64,000 bases of DNA, from assembly GCA_016793165.1 (NCBI GenBank), contig JAEULA010000071.1:62001-126000 (forward strand), in the 5' to 3' direction. The position numbers and the translations under genes were made by a program. Under the pieces are notes generated by a model. That model had not been told where the DNA came from and did not search any database. It was given only the letters and a program-made list of their open reading frames with translations. Position 1 is the stretch's first letter; each line of letters opens with the position of its first letter. Of this stretch, positions 57,735 through 64,000 are shown piece by piece. The DNA comes from Alphaproteobacteria bacterium (GTDB lineage Bacteria > Pseudomonadota > Alphaproteobacteria > CACIAM-22H2).

Positions 57735-58637
57735 ATGAGCAATGTCGGATTCATCGGGCTGGGCGTCATGGGCGCGCCCATGGCGCGCAACATCGTCCGG
57801 AAGGGGCATGCGCTGACGGTCTTCGACGTGAACGCCAAGGCGGTCGCCGGGCTGGTGGCGGACGGCGCGCGCGCGGCCGCGACGCCGAAGGCCGTCGCCG
57901 AGGCGAGCGAGGTCGTGGTGACGATGCTGCCGGACGCGCCGGACGTCGACCGTGTCGCGCTCGGCGCCGACGGCATCCTCGCGGGCCTGAAGCCCGGCTC
58001 CGTCTACATCGACATGAGCACGATCGATCCGGAGACGTCGCGGCGCATCGGGGCCGCGGTGCGCCGCCAGGGCTCGGACATGATCGACAGCCCGGTCGGC
58101 AAGACCGCCGAGCACGCCGTCAGCGGCACGCTGACGCTGATGGTCGGCGGCGAGACGGCGACGATCGCGCGGGTGCGGCCGGTGCTCGACTGCATGGGCA
58201 CGGACTTCTTCCATTGCGGCGGACTCGGGGCGGGTCACGCTATGAAGTGCGTCAACAACCTGCTCGCGACGACGCTGGTCGCCGCGAATGCCGAGGCGCT
58301 GGTCGCCGGATTGAAGGCCGGGCTGACGCTCGACGTCATGACGAGCGTGATGCAGAAGACGATGGCCTGGAACAGCCAGCTTGCCGTCGCGTTCCCGGCG
58401 CGCCCGCTCAAGGGCGACTTCGAGCCGGGATTCATGTTGCGGCTGGCGCACAAGGATTGCCGGCTGGCGTTGGCGATGAACGCGGCAATGGGCCTTAAGA
58501 CGCCGGTGGGGGCGGCGACGCTGGCGGCCTGCCAGGAGGGACTCGACCAGGGCTATGGCGGCAAGGATGTCGGCGTGCTCCTCAAGCTGCGCGAGGATCC
58601 CGCCGGCGTCCGGGTCCGCCTGTCGCCGAAGCCGTGA
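57735..58637 (+). CDS. NAD(P)-dependent beta-hydroxyacid dehydrogenase (3-hydroxyisobutyrate/tartronate-semialdehyde reductase type)
   Basis: A 300-residue two-domain enzyme. The Rossmann motif GLGVMG is at residues 8-13 with the Asp of FDVN after strand 2. The substrate motif is DSPVGKTAEHAVSGTLTLMV, and the catalytic lysine is K171 in GAGHAMKCVNNLL. In sugar-acid pathways such enzymes reduce tartronate semialdehyde to glycerate or interconvert 3-hydroxy acids. It fits downstream of a UxaA-type dehydratase and aldolase step, though no aldolase is in the window. Its stop overlaps the SAF gene by four bases (GTGA). Confidence 0.93.
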   Translation: MSNVGFIGLGVMGAPMARNIVRKGHALTVFDVNAKAVAGLVADGARAAATPKAVAEASEVVVTMLPDAPDVDRVALGADGILAGLKPGSVYIDMSTIDPETSRRIGAAVRRQGSDMIDSPVGKTAEHAVSGTLTLMVGGETATIARVRPVLDCMGTDFFHCGGLGAGHAMKCVNNLLATTLVAANAEALVAGLKAGLTLDVMTSVMQKTMAWNSQLAVAFPARPLKGDFEPGFMLRLAHKDCRLALAMNAAMGLKTPVGAATLAACQEGLDQGYGGKDVGVLLKLREDPAGVRVRLSPKP

Positions 58638-58927
58638 CGATGCGCTGGGACGCGCTGGCGCTCGACGTCGGCGACGACGTCGCCGTCGCTCTGCACGACA
58701 TTGTGGCGGGCGAGACCGTGCGCGTGCGTCGCGGCGAGGCGCTGCAGGAGGTGGTCGCTCGCGCGCCGATCGCGCTGGGGCACAAGCTCGCGCTGCGCGC
58801 GATCGCGGCCGGCGAGGCGGTGCGGAAGTACGGCCAGCCGATCGGCGCCGCGACGGCGCCGGTCGGCATCGGCGAGCACGTGCACGTCCACAACCTGGCG
58901 AGCCTGCGCGGGCGGGCGAGGCGATGA
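58634..58927 (+). CDS. UxaA family dehydratase, small SAF-domain subunit
   Basis: A 97-residue protein consisting of a single SAF domain: DALALDVGDDVAVALHDIVA, then VRRGEALQEVVARAPIALGH, GHKLALRAIAAGEAVRKYG and the end GIGEHVHVHNLASL. This matches the N-terminal part of UxaA-type enzymes, which is thought to bind the acid or a metal. It is five genes after the catalytic half, in the same operon, so the two proteins probably assemble into one dehydratase. GTG at 58634 is the coupled start; the internal ATG at 58640 is an alternative. Confidence 0.9.
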   Translation: MTMRWDALALDVGDDVAVALHDIVAGETVRVRRGEALQEVVARAPIALGHKLALRAIAAGEAVRKYGQPIGAATAPVGIGEHVHVHNLASLRGRARR

Positions 58928-59946
58928 GCGTCGATCCCTCGAGCCGCCGGCCGATCGGCCGCGGCGGGCTGGCGGTGTCGGCGCTGGGCCTCGGCTGCGG
59001 CCCCTTCGGAAACCTGCTCGCCGAGGTGCCCGACGGCGCGCTGCGCGAGACGGTGGCGGCCGCGCGCGGGGCCGGGGTGCGCTACGTCGACACTGCGCCG
59101 TTCTACGGCCACGGCCTGTCGGAGCATCGGCTGGGCGAATGCCTGCGCGGCGTGCCGCGCGACTCCTACGTGCTGTCGACGAAGATCGGCCGGCTGCTCA
59201 AGCCGGATGCGGCGGCCCGGACGACCGGCCCCTTCGCGAGCACCTCGCCGTTCGACATCGTCTACGACTACAGCCGCGACGGCGCGCTGCGCTCGCTCGA
59301 GGACAGCCTGCAGCGGCTTGGCCTCGCCCGCATCGACATCGCCTATATCCACGACGTGAATCCGAAATGGGCGGGCGACGCGCTCGAAGAGCGCTACCGG
59401 CAGGCGATGGAAGGGGCCTATCGTGCCCTCGAGCGGCTGCGCGGCGAGGGCGTGATCGGCGCCATCGGCGTCGGCGTCAACGACGTCGAGATCCTGCAGC
59501 GCTTCGCGCGCGACGGCGACTTCGACGTCTTCATGCTGGCCGGCCGCTACACGCTGCTCGACACCACCGCGCTGCCGGCGCTGCTGCCGCACTGCGTCGC
59601 GCGCGGAATCGCCGTCACGCTGGCGGCGCCGCTCGCCTCGGGGATCCTGGCGACTGGCGCCGTGCCCGGCGCAAAGTTCTGGTATGCGGACGCGCCGCCG
59701 GAGATCCTGGACCGGGTCCGGCGGATCGAGGCGGTCTGCCTGCGCCATCGTACGCCGCTGCGCGCGGTGTCGCTGCAGTTCCCGCTCGCGCATCCCGCGC
59801 TGGTCAGCGTCGTCGTGGGAATGCGCAGCGCGCAGGAGGTGGCGGAGAACGCCGAGGCGCTGCGCGTCGCCGTTCCCGCCGACCTGTGGCGCGAGCTGCG
59901 CGCCGAGGGCCTGATCGATCCGGCGGCGCCATTGCCGTCCGCCTAG
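58924..59946 (+). CDS. Aldo/keto reductase (D-threo-aldose 1-dehydrogenase-like)
   Basis: A 340-residue TIM-barrel AKR with the catalytic tetrad D56, Y61, K87 and H143 (YVDTAPFYGHGLSEHRLGE, LSTKIGR, DIAYIHDVN). The GLGCGPFGNLL start and the insertion after LKPDAAARTTGPF match the group that oxidises aldoses such as L-fucose, D-arabinose or galactose to lactones with NAD(P). The start overlaps the SAF stop (ATGA). The lactone could go to the SMP-30 protein (50155-51027) and the aldonate to the split dehydratase. Confidence 0.9.
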   Translation: MSVDPSSRRPIGRGGLAVSALGLGCGPFGNLLAEVPDGALRETVAAARGAGVRYVDTAPFYGHGLSEHRLGECLRGVPRDSYVLSTKIGRLLKPDAAARTTGPFASTSPFDIVYDYSRDGALRSLEDSLQRLGLARIDIAYIHDVNPKWAGDALEERYRQAMEGAYRALERLRGEGVIGAIGVGVNDVEILQRFARDGDFDVFMLAGRYTLLDTTALPALLPHCVARGIAVTLAAPLASGILATGAVPGAKFWYADAPPEILDRVRRIEAVCLRHRTPLRAVSLQFPLAHPALVSVVVGMRSAQEVAENAEALRVAVPADLWRELRAEGLIDPAAPLPSA

Positions 59947-59966
59947 GAACCAAGAGGGAGGAACCG

Positions 59967-61253
59967 ATGCTACGCCGACACGTCCTTGCCGCCTGCCTGA
60001 CGCTCGGCCTCACCGGCGCGGGCGCCGCCGACGCCCAGACCATCACCTTCCGGTTCAACGATCCCGAGGCGCCGCAGATGCGCGCGGCTCTCGACGAGTT
60101 CGAGAAGCGCAATCCCGGCATCAAGGTGACGATGCAGCGGGTCAGCTGGGGCGACGCTCAGCAGCAGTTCCTGCGCGAGGCCGCGGTCGGCACCGCGCCC
60201 GACGTGGCGCAGGTCGCCTTCGTCTGGCCGCGATCCTTCGGCGGCGCGGGCGCGCTGCGCCCACTCGACGACCTGATCCAGCGGCCCGGTTTGGGCGTGA
60301 AGGGCTGGGACGATTTCTTCGCGCGCGACCTCGCCGTCGGTCCCGACGGCAAGGCATACGGCGTGCCGTGGACGACCGACACGTTCGCGATGATCTGGAA
60401 CAAGGACTTGTTCGCGGCGGCCGGCGTGAACGGGTTCCCGAAGGACTGGGAGTCGCTGCGGGCCGCGAGCCAGGCGATCCACCAGAAGACCGGCAAGACC
60501 GGCTGGGGCTTCCCGGCCGGCAGCTGCGGGACGCCGACGATCTGGTTCGTGCTGAACTTCTACTGGTGGTCGAAGGGCCCCGGACTGATCGACCGTGCGC
60601 CCGACGGCAAGTTCCGCGTCAGCATGACGCCGGCGGAGATCCAGGAAGGCCTCGACTACTACAACCGCTACATCCAGGAAGGGCACAATCCGCGTGCCAG
60701 CCTGTCCTACTGCCTGTGGGGCGCGCCGGAGATCGTCGAGGGCATGCTCTCGGGCAGCATGGCGATGGCGAGCGTGCCCGACACCGTCGCGATCGAGATC
60801 AACACGAAGTGGAAGCAGCGCAATCCCGACAAGCCCTCGCCCTTCGCGACGTCGCCCCATCCGGCGGGTTCGAACGGCTCGCGCACGTTCTTCGGAGGGC
60901 GGATGCTGGCGATCAGCGCCAACTCCAAGAACGTCGAGGCGGGCTGGAAGCTGATCCAGTTCCTGACCCAGCCCGACCCGACCTTCACGAAGCACTACAC
61001 GAACTACACGCCCGCCCAGCGCGCGGCGCTCGACGCGCGCGACTGGGGGCCGGAGCTTGCGGGCTATCCCGAGCAGCTCAAGTCCGCGCGCAGCTGGGGC
61101 CCCTACGGCACCGGGCCGGTCGCGATCCCGTTCATGTGGAACGCGGTCGGCCGGGCGGCCGGCTCGGTCTTCATCGGCGAGAAGACCTCGGCCCAGGCCG
61201 CGGCCGAGCTGCACGATGCGATCTCGAAGGAGCTGGCGAAGAACCAGAAGTGA
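59967..61253 (+). CDS. Sugar ABC transporter substrate-binding protein (family 1, MalE-like)
   Basis: A 428-residue periplasmic binding protein. Signal RHVLAACLTLGLTGAGAADAQ; family motifs FEKRNPGIKVTMQRVSWGDA, TAPDVAQVAFVWPRSFGGAG, YGVPWTTDTFAMIWNKDLFA, and MLSGSMAMASVPDTV. GAGGGAGG precedes the ATG at 59967. It lies 20 bp after the aldose dehydrogenase, so the sugar it binds is probably that enzyme's substrate. Confidence 0.93.
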   Translation: MLRRHVLAACLTLGLTGAGAADAQTITFRFNDPEAPQMRAALDEFEKRNPGIKVTMQRVSWGDAQQQFLREAAVGTAPDVAQVAFVWPRSFGGAGALRPLDDLIQRPGLGVKGWDDFFARDLAVGPDGKAYGVPWTTDTFAMIWNKDLFAAAGVNGFPKDWESLRAASQAIHQKTGKTGWGFPAGSCGTPTIWFVLNFYWWSKGPGLIDRAPDGKFRVSMTPAEIQEGLDYYNRYIQEGHNPRASLSYCLWGAPEIVEGMLSGSMAMASVPDTVAIEINTKWKQRNPDKPSPFATSPHPAGSNGSRTFFGGRMLAISANSKNVEAGWKLIQFLTQPDPTFTKHYTNYTPAQRAALDARDWGPELAGYPEQLKSARSWGPYGTGPVAIPFMWNAVGRAAGSVFIGEKTSAQAAAELHDAISKELAKNQK

Positions 61254-61259
61254 GCGGCG

Positions 61260-61287
61260 GAGCCCGCCGCGTCGGCGCGGCGGGCTC
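61260..61287 (+). terminator. Perfect hairpin between sugar SBP and permease genes
   Basis: GAGCCCGCCGCG (61260-61271) and CGCGGCGGGCTC (61276-61287) form a 12-bp stem closed by the tetraloop TCGG, six bases after the SBP stop and 21 before the permease start. Without a T-run it is probably a stabiliser or attenuator giving more binding protein than permease. Confidence 0.6.
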
Positions 61288-61308
61288 CCTTCGCCGACGC
61301 GACGAGCC

Positions 61309-62223
61309 ATGACAAGCGTGACCGGGCAGCGGCGCTTCCTTGCGGTGGCGTTGCTGCCGACGTTCTTCTTCCTGGCGTGCTTCTACGTCTACCCGACGGT
61401 CTTCAACCTCGAGACCAGCTTCACCGACCTGTCGCTGTTCGGGCTGCGCAAGGGCGGCGATTGGGTCGGGGTCGAGAACTACGTCGAGCTTCTCGGCAGC
61501 GGCGATTTCCGTCGCGTGGTGTGGAACACGGTGGTCTGGCTCACCGTGATCGGCGTCGGCGTGCGCATCGTCCTGGGGCTGGCGCTCGCCTTCCTGCTCA
61601 ACAGCCCGGTGCTGAAGCGGTGGCGATTGCAGACGCTGGCTCGGGTGCTGCTGATCGTGCCGTGGGCGACGCCCCCGGTCGTGGCGATCGTCGTCTGGCG
61701 CTGGCTGCTCGACCCGCGGGTCGGCACGATCAACTCGGCGCTGATCGCCCTCGGGCTGGTCGACCAGCCGATCGCCTTCCTCGCCGAGCGCCTCTGGGTG
61801 TGGCCGGCGATCCTGACGATCATCACCTGGAATACGCTGCCGCTCGTCACCCTCACCTTCATGGCGAGCCTGCAATCCTTGCCGGACGAGCTGATCGAGG
61901 CGGCGCGGATCGACGGCGCGTCGCGCTGGCAGCAGATCCGCTACGTCTACCTGCCGCATCTCAAGCCGGCCGTCATCGTCATGGTGCTGATGTCGACGTT
62001 CTGGACGTTCAACAACTTCGTCTATGTCTGGCTGACGACCGGCGCGGGGCCGGGCCTCTACACCAACGTGATGGCGACAGAGGTCTACATCCAGGCCTTC
62101 ATCAACGGCCGGTTCGGCTATTCCGCCGCGACCGGCGTCATCATGGCGACGATCATGACCGTCTTCGGCCTGATCTACCTGCGCGTCATCGCGGAGCGCG
62201 AGCTGTCGGAGGAGGAGCGGTGA
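61309..62223 (+). CDS. Sugar ABC transporter permease (MalF-like)
   Basis: A 304-residue permease with six membrane segments: an N-terminal LAVALLPTFFFLACFYVYPT, NYVELLGSGDFRRVVWNTVV and the EAA loop ELIEAARIDGASRWQQIRYV. It pairs with 62405-63250. No ATPase of the MalK/MsmX type is encoded nearby, so a shared or distant ATPase must energise it, as often seen for such importers. Confidence 0.95.
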   Translation: MTSVTGQRRFLAVALLPTFFFLACFYVYPTVFNLETSFTDLSLFGLRKGGDWVGVENYVELLGSGDFRRVVWNTVVWLTVIGVGVRIVLGLALAFLLNSPVLKRWRLQTLARVLLIVPWATPPVVAIVVWRWLLDPRVGTINSALIALGLVDQPIAFLAERLWVWPAILTIITWNTLPLVTLTFMASLQSLPDELIEAARIDGASRWQQIRYVYLPHLKPAVIVMVLMSTFWTFNNFVYVWLTTGAGPGLYTNVMATEVYIQAFINGRFGYSAATGVIMATIMTVFGLIYLRVIAERELSEEER

Positions 62224-62239
62224 ACGCGGTGCCCGAGAC

Positions 62240-62344
62240 TTCCTTGAACCGCGGAGAGCGCGGAGACGTCGCGCCACGCGTCGGCGTGGCGCGATCCTCC
62301 CGGCAGCAGGCGAGTGCGTTTCGCGCGCGTGCGACATCTCCGCG
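62240..62344. repeat. Nested inverted repeats between the two sugar permease genes
   Basis: Within the 181-bp gap, TCGCGCCACGC (62269-62279) and GCGTGGCGCGA (62284-62294) form a perfect 11-bp hairpin. An outer pair, CGCGGAGACGTCG (62259-62271) and CGACATCTCCGCG (62332-62344), is complementary except for one position. The left edge, TTGAACCGCGGAGAGCGCGG, resembles a repeat found between genes of many proteobacteria. A gap this size inside a two-permease operon is unusual and suggests an inserted repeat element. Confidence 0.5.
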
Positions 62345-62404
62345 AGTTCCGCCCTCGCTGCCGCTCAAACCCCGCGGCGTCCGGGCAAGCACGGGGGATG
62401 CCGG

Positions 62405-63250
62405 ATGAGCCCGGGCTTCCGCCTAGGCCGGCGCCTCGGGGTCGGGATTCTCGGCGAGCTGGCGATCGTCGCCACGACGCTTGTCGTGCTGTTCGTGCTC
62501 GTCTATCCGACGGCCTGGGTCATCGTCGCCTCGTTCAAGACGCCGGAGACGATGTTCGCCGCCGGCAGGTGGCGCTTCACGCTACAGAACTACATCGCGC
62601 TGCTGCAGACGGGATTCTGGCGCAACATCGCCAATTCGCTGCTGCTGTGCCTCGCCAGCGTCGCGATCTCGACGGCGATCGCCGTCAATGCCGCCTATGC
62701 CTTCTCGCGGCTGCGCTTTCCGGCCAAGCGGTCGCTCTTCGCCTCGGTGCTGTTCGGGCAGACCTTCCCGTGGATCGTGCTGGTGACGCCGGTGTTCATC
62801 CTCTGCGCGCGGCTCGGGCTGCTCAACAACCCGCTCAGCATGATCTTCATCTACGTCGCCGTGTCGCTGCCGTTCTCGATCTACCTGCTGACCGGCTACC
62901 TGCGCGCGATCCCGCGCAGCCTCGACGAGGCGGCGATCATCGACGGCGCGACGCACCTGCAGATCGTGTGGCGCATCGTGCTGCCGATCATGCTGCCGGG
63001 GATCGTGGCGACCGCGACCTACGCCTTCCTGCTGTGCTGGTCCGAGTACCTCTTCGCCCTCGCGCTGCTGACGCAGGAGGAGATGAAGACCATGCCGCTC
63101 GCCCTCTACGCGTATTTCGGCGAGAACGTCACCGAGTGGGGCAGCGTCATGGCGGCGTCGGCGCTGACGACGATCCCCACGCTGCTGCTGTTCATGCCGC
63201 TGCAGAGCCGGATGGTCTCGGGCCTCGCGGCCGGATCTGTGAAGCAGTAG
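62405..63250 (+). CDS. Sugar ABC transporter permease (MalG-like)
   Basis: A 281-residue second permease: VLVYPTAWVIVASFKTPETM, NYIALLQTGFWRNIANSLLL, AYAFSRLRFPAKRSLF and the EAA loop SLDEAAIIDGATHLQIVWRI followed by VLPIMLPGIVATATYAFLLC. The length and six-segment layout are normal for MalG. It completes the heterodimeric channel with the gene at 61309. Confidence 0.95.
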   Translation: MSPGFRLGRRLGVGILGELAIVATTLVVLFVLVYPTAWVIVASFKTPETMFAAGRWRFTLQNYIALLQTGFWRNIANSLLLCLASVAISTAIAVNAAYAFSRLRFPAKRSLFASVLFGQTFPWIVLVTPVFILCARLGLLNNPLSMIFIYVAVSLPFSIYLLTGYLRAIPRSLDEAAIIDGATHLQIVWRIVLPIMLPGIVATATYAFLLCWSEYLFALALLTQEEMKTMPLALYAYFGENVTEWGSVMAASALTTIPTLLLFMPLQSRMVSGLAAGSVKQ

Positions 63251-63283
63251 CCTGGGCCCTCCTCAGCCGACGGGAAGGCGATC

Positions 63284-64000
63284 ATGACGACGACACGGAT
63301 GCTTCGCGCCGCGATGCTCGCCGCGGCCCTTCTCCCGGTCCCGGGCGCCTCCCAGGCGCGGGACCTCGTGCTCGGCCGGTCCTCGGAGCACCAGGCGCTC
63401 GATCCGCACTTCTCGCAGACCGGAACGAACAACATGACGGCGATGCACGTGTTCGAGCGGCTCATCGCCTTCGATGTCGACAACCAGGTCAGGCCGGCGC
63501 TGGCGGAGTCGTGGCGCGTGGTCGATCCGACGACCTGGGAGTTCACGCTGCGCGCCGGGGTCCGTTTCCACGACGGCTCGCCGGTCACGCCGGAGGACGT
63601 CGCCTTCTCCTTCGAGCGCGTGAAGAACATCCCCAACAGCCCGGCCTCCTACGCCCATGCCGTGACCTATGTCGCCGGCGTGGACGTGATCGACGCGCGG
63701 ACGTTCCGCGTGCGAACGACCGCGCCGACCCCGCAGCTGGTGGAGCAGGTCGGCCTCGTGTTCATCCTGCCGAAGAGGCTCGCCGAGGGCTCGACGCTGG
63801 CCGACTTCAACAGCGGACGACTGATGGTCGGGACCGGGCCGTACCGCTTCCAGGAGGCCGTCCCAGGCAGCCACGTCGTCTACGCGGCGAATGCCGAGTA
63901 CTGGGGCGGCAGGCCGGCCTTCGACAAGGTCACGCTCAAGTTCCTGCCGAACAACGCCGCGCGCGTCGCCGCGCTGGTCTCCGGCCAGGTCGACGTCATC
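63284..64000 (+). CDS. Peptide-type ABC transporter substrate-binding protein (SBP family 5), N-terminal part
   Basis: 239 codons are visible and the gene runs off the right edge. A signal peptide (LRAAMLAAALLPVPGASQA) is followed by LVLGRSSEHQALDPHFSQTG, WEFTLRAGVRFHDGSPVTP, EDVAFSFERVKNIPNSP and GTGPYRFQEAVPGSHVVYAA, the standard DppA/OppA start. GGGAAGG precedes the ATG. It opens another importer operon beyond the window and is not closely related to the two family-5 proteins at 7616-10779. Confidence 0.92.
   Translation, partial: MTTTRMLRAAMLAAALLPVPGASQARDLVLGRSSEHQALDPHFSQTGTNNMTAMHVFERLIAFDVDNQVRPALAESWRVVDPTTWEFTLRAGVRFHDGSPVTPEDVAFSFERVKNIPNSPASYAHAVTYVAGVDVIDARTFRVRTTAPTPQLVEQVGLVFILPKRLAEGSTLADFNSGRLMVGTGPYRFQEAVPGSHVVYAANAEYWGGRPAFDKVTLKFLPNNAARVAALVSGQVDVI

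Noticed and set aside
1..64000. tRNA, rRNA, CRISPR, phage or insertion-sequence features
   Set aside because: I saw no cloverleaf ending in CCA near gene ends, no conserved rRNA stretches, no regular spacer-repeat array and no transposase or integrase motif.

Overview
The window is about 64 kb of very GC-rich DNA with long codon-biased ORFs, almost no intergenic space and no rRNA, tRNA, CRISPR array, phage gene or insertion sequence that I can recognise. The density of solute-importing systems (peptide, polar amino-acid, sulfonate-type and sugar ABC importers, one TRAP system, one tripartite tricarboxylate (TTT) system), each beside a catabolic operon and a GntR, IclR or LacI regulator, is typical of soil or water alphaproteobacteria of the Rhodospirillales/Hyphomicrobiales type. 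The genus cannot be read from the sequence.

Layout. 1-18855 (minus strand): an IclR regulator followed by hyuA, two tandem hyuB genes separated by a small hyuA remnant, an SDR, two near-duplicate peptide-type binding proteins, a complete dipeptide-type ABC importer, a TPP-dependent decarboxylase/synthase-like enzyme, a GntR regulator and a truncated class III aminotransferase. It looks like a locus for import and ATP-dependent opening of a cyclic amide (hydantoin or oxoproline-like). 19012-21557 (plus): SDR, MFS transporter and a small membrane protein. 21729-25654: a FadR-type GntR regulator divergent from a TRAP operon (dctPQM). 25783-33276 (plus): an orphan polar amino-acid binding protein, a creatinase-like M24 protein, a nitroreductase, a diheme cytochrome c and a NapC/NirT tetraheme protein, then a complete polar amino-acid ABC importer whose binding protein is a paralogue of the orphan one.

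33348-38358: FkbM and class I methyltransferases, two small membrane proteins and an RTX-type calcium-binding repeat protein. 38638-44179 (minus): a COG3618 amidohydrolase, then the sulfatase/acyl-CoA dehydrogenase/AMP-dependent ligase operon. 44410-50124: a multi-PAS histidine kinase and tctC on plus, facing tctBA on minus.

50155-63250: a sugar or sugar-acid catabolic locus. A LacI regulator, an SDR and an SMP-30 lactonase lie on minus. On plus, a tightly overlapped operon holds the catalytic half of a UxaA-type dehydratase, a sulfonate-type ABC importer, a 3-hydroxyisobutyrate-dehydrogenase-like reductase, the separate SAF half of UxaA and an aldose dehydrogenase-like AKR. A MalEFG-type sugar importer without an ATPase follows, and the window ends inside a further peptide-type binding protein. 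A gluconate-operator-like palindrome sits between the divergent arms.

The most interesting items are the split UxaA locus with its operator, the tandem hyuB duplication with a hyuA scar, the shared TTCGC-N3-GCGAA palindrome in front of both amino-acid binding-protein transcription units, an SDR that has lost its catalytic lysine, an M24 protein that has lost most metal ligands, and strong hairpins just 3' of most binding-protein genes.
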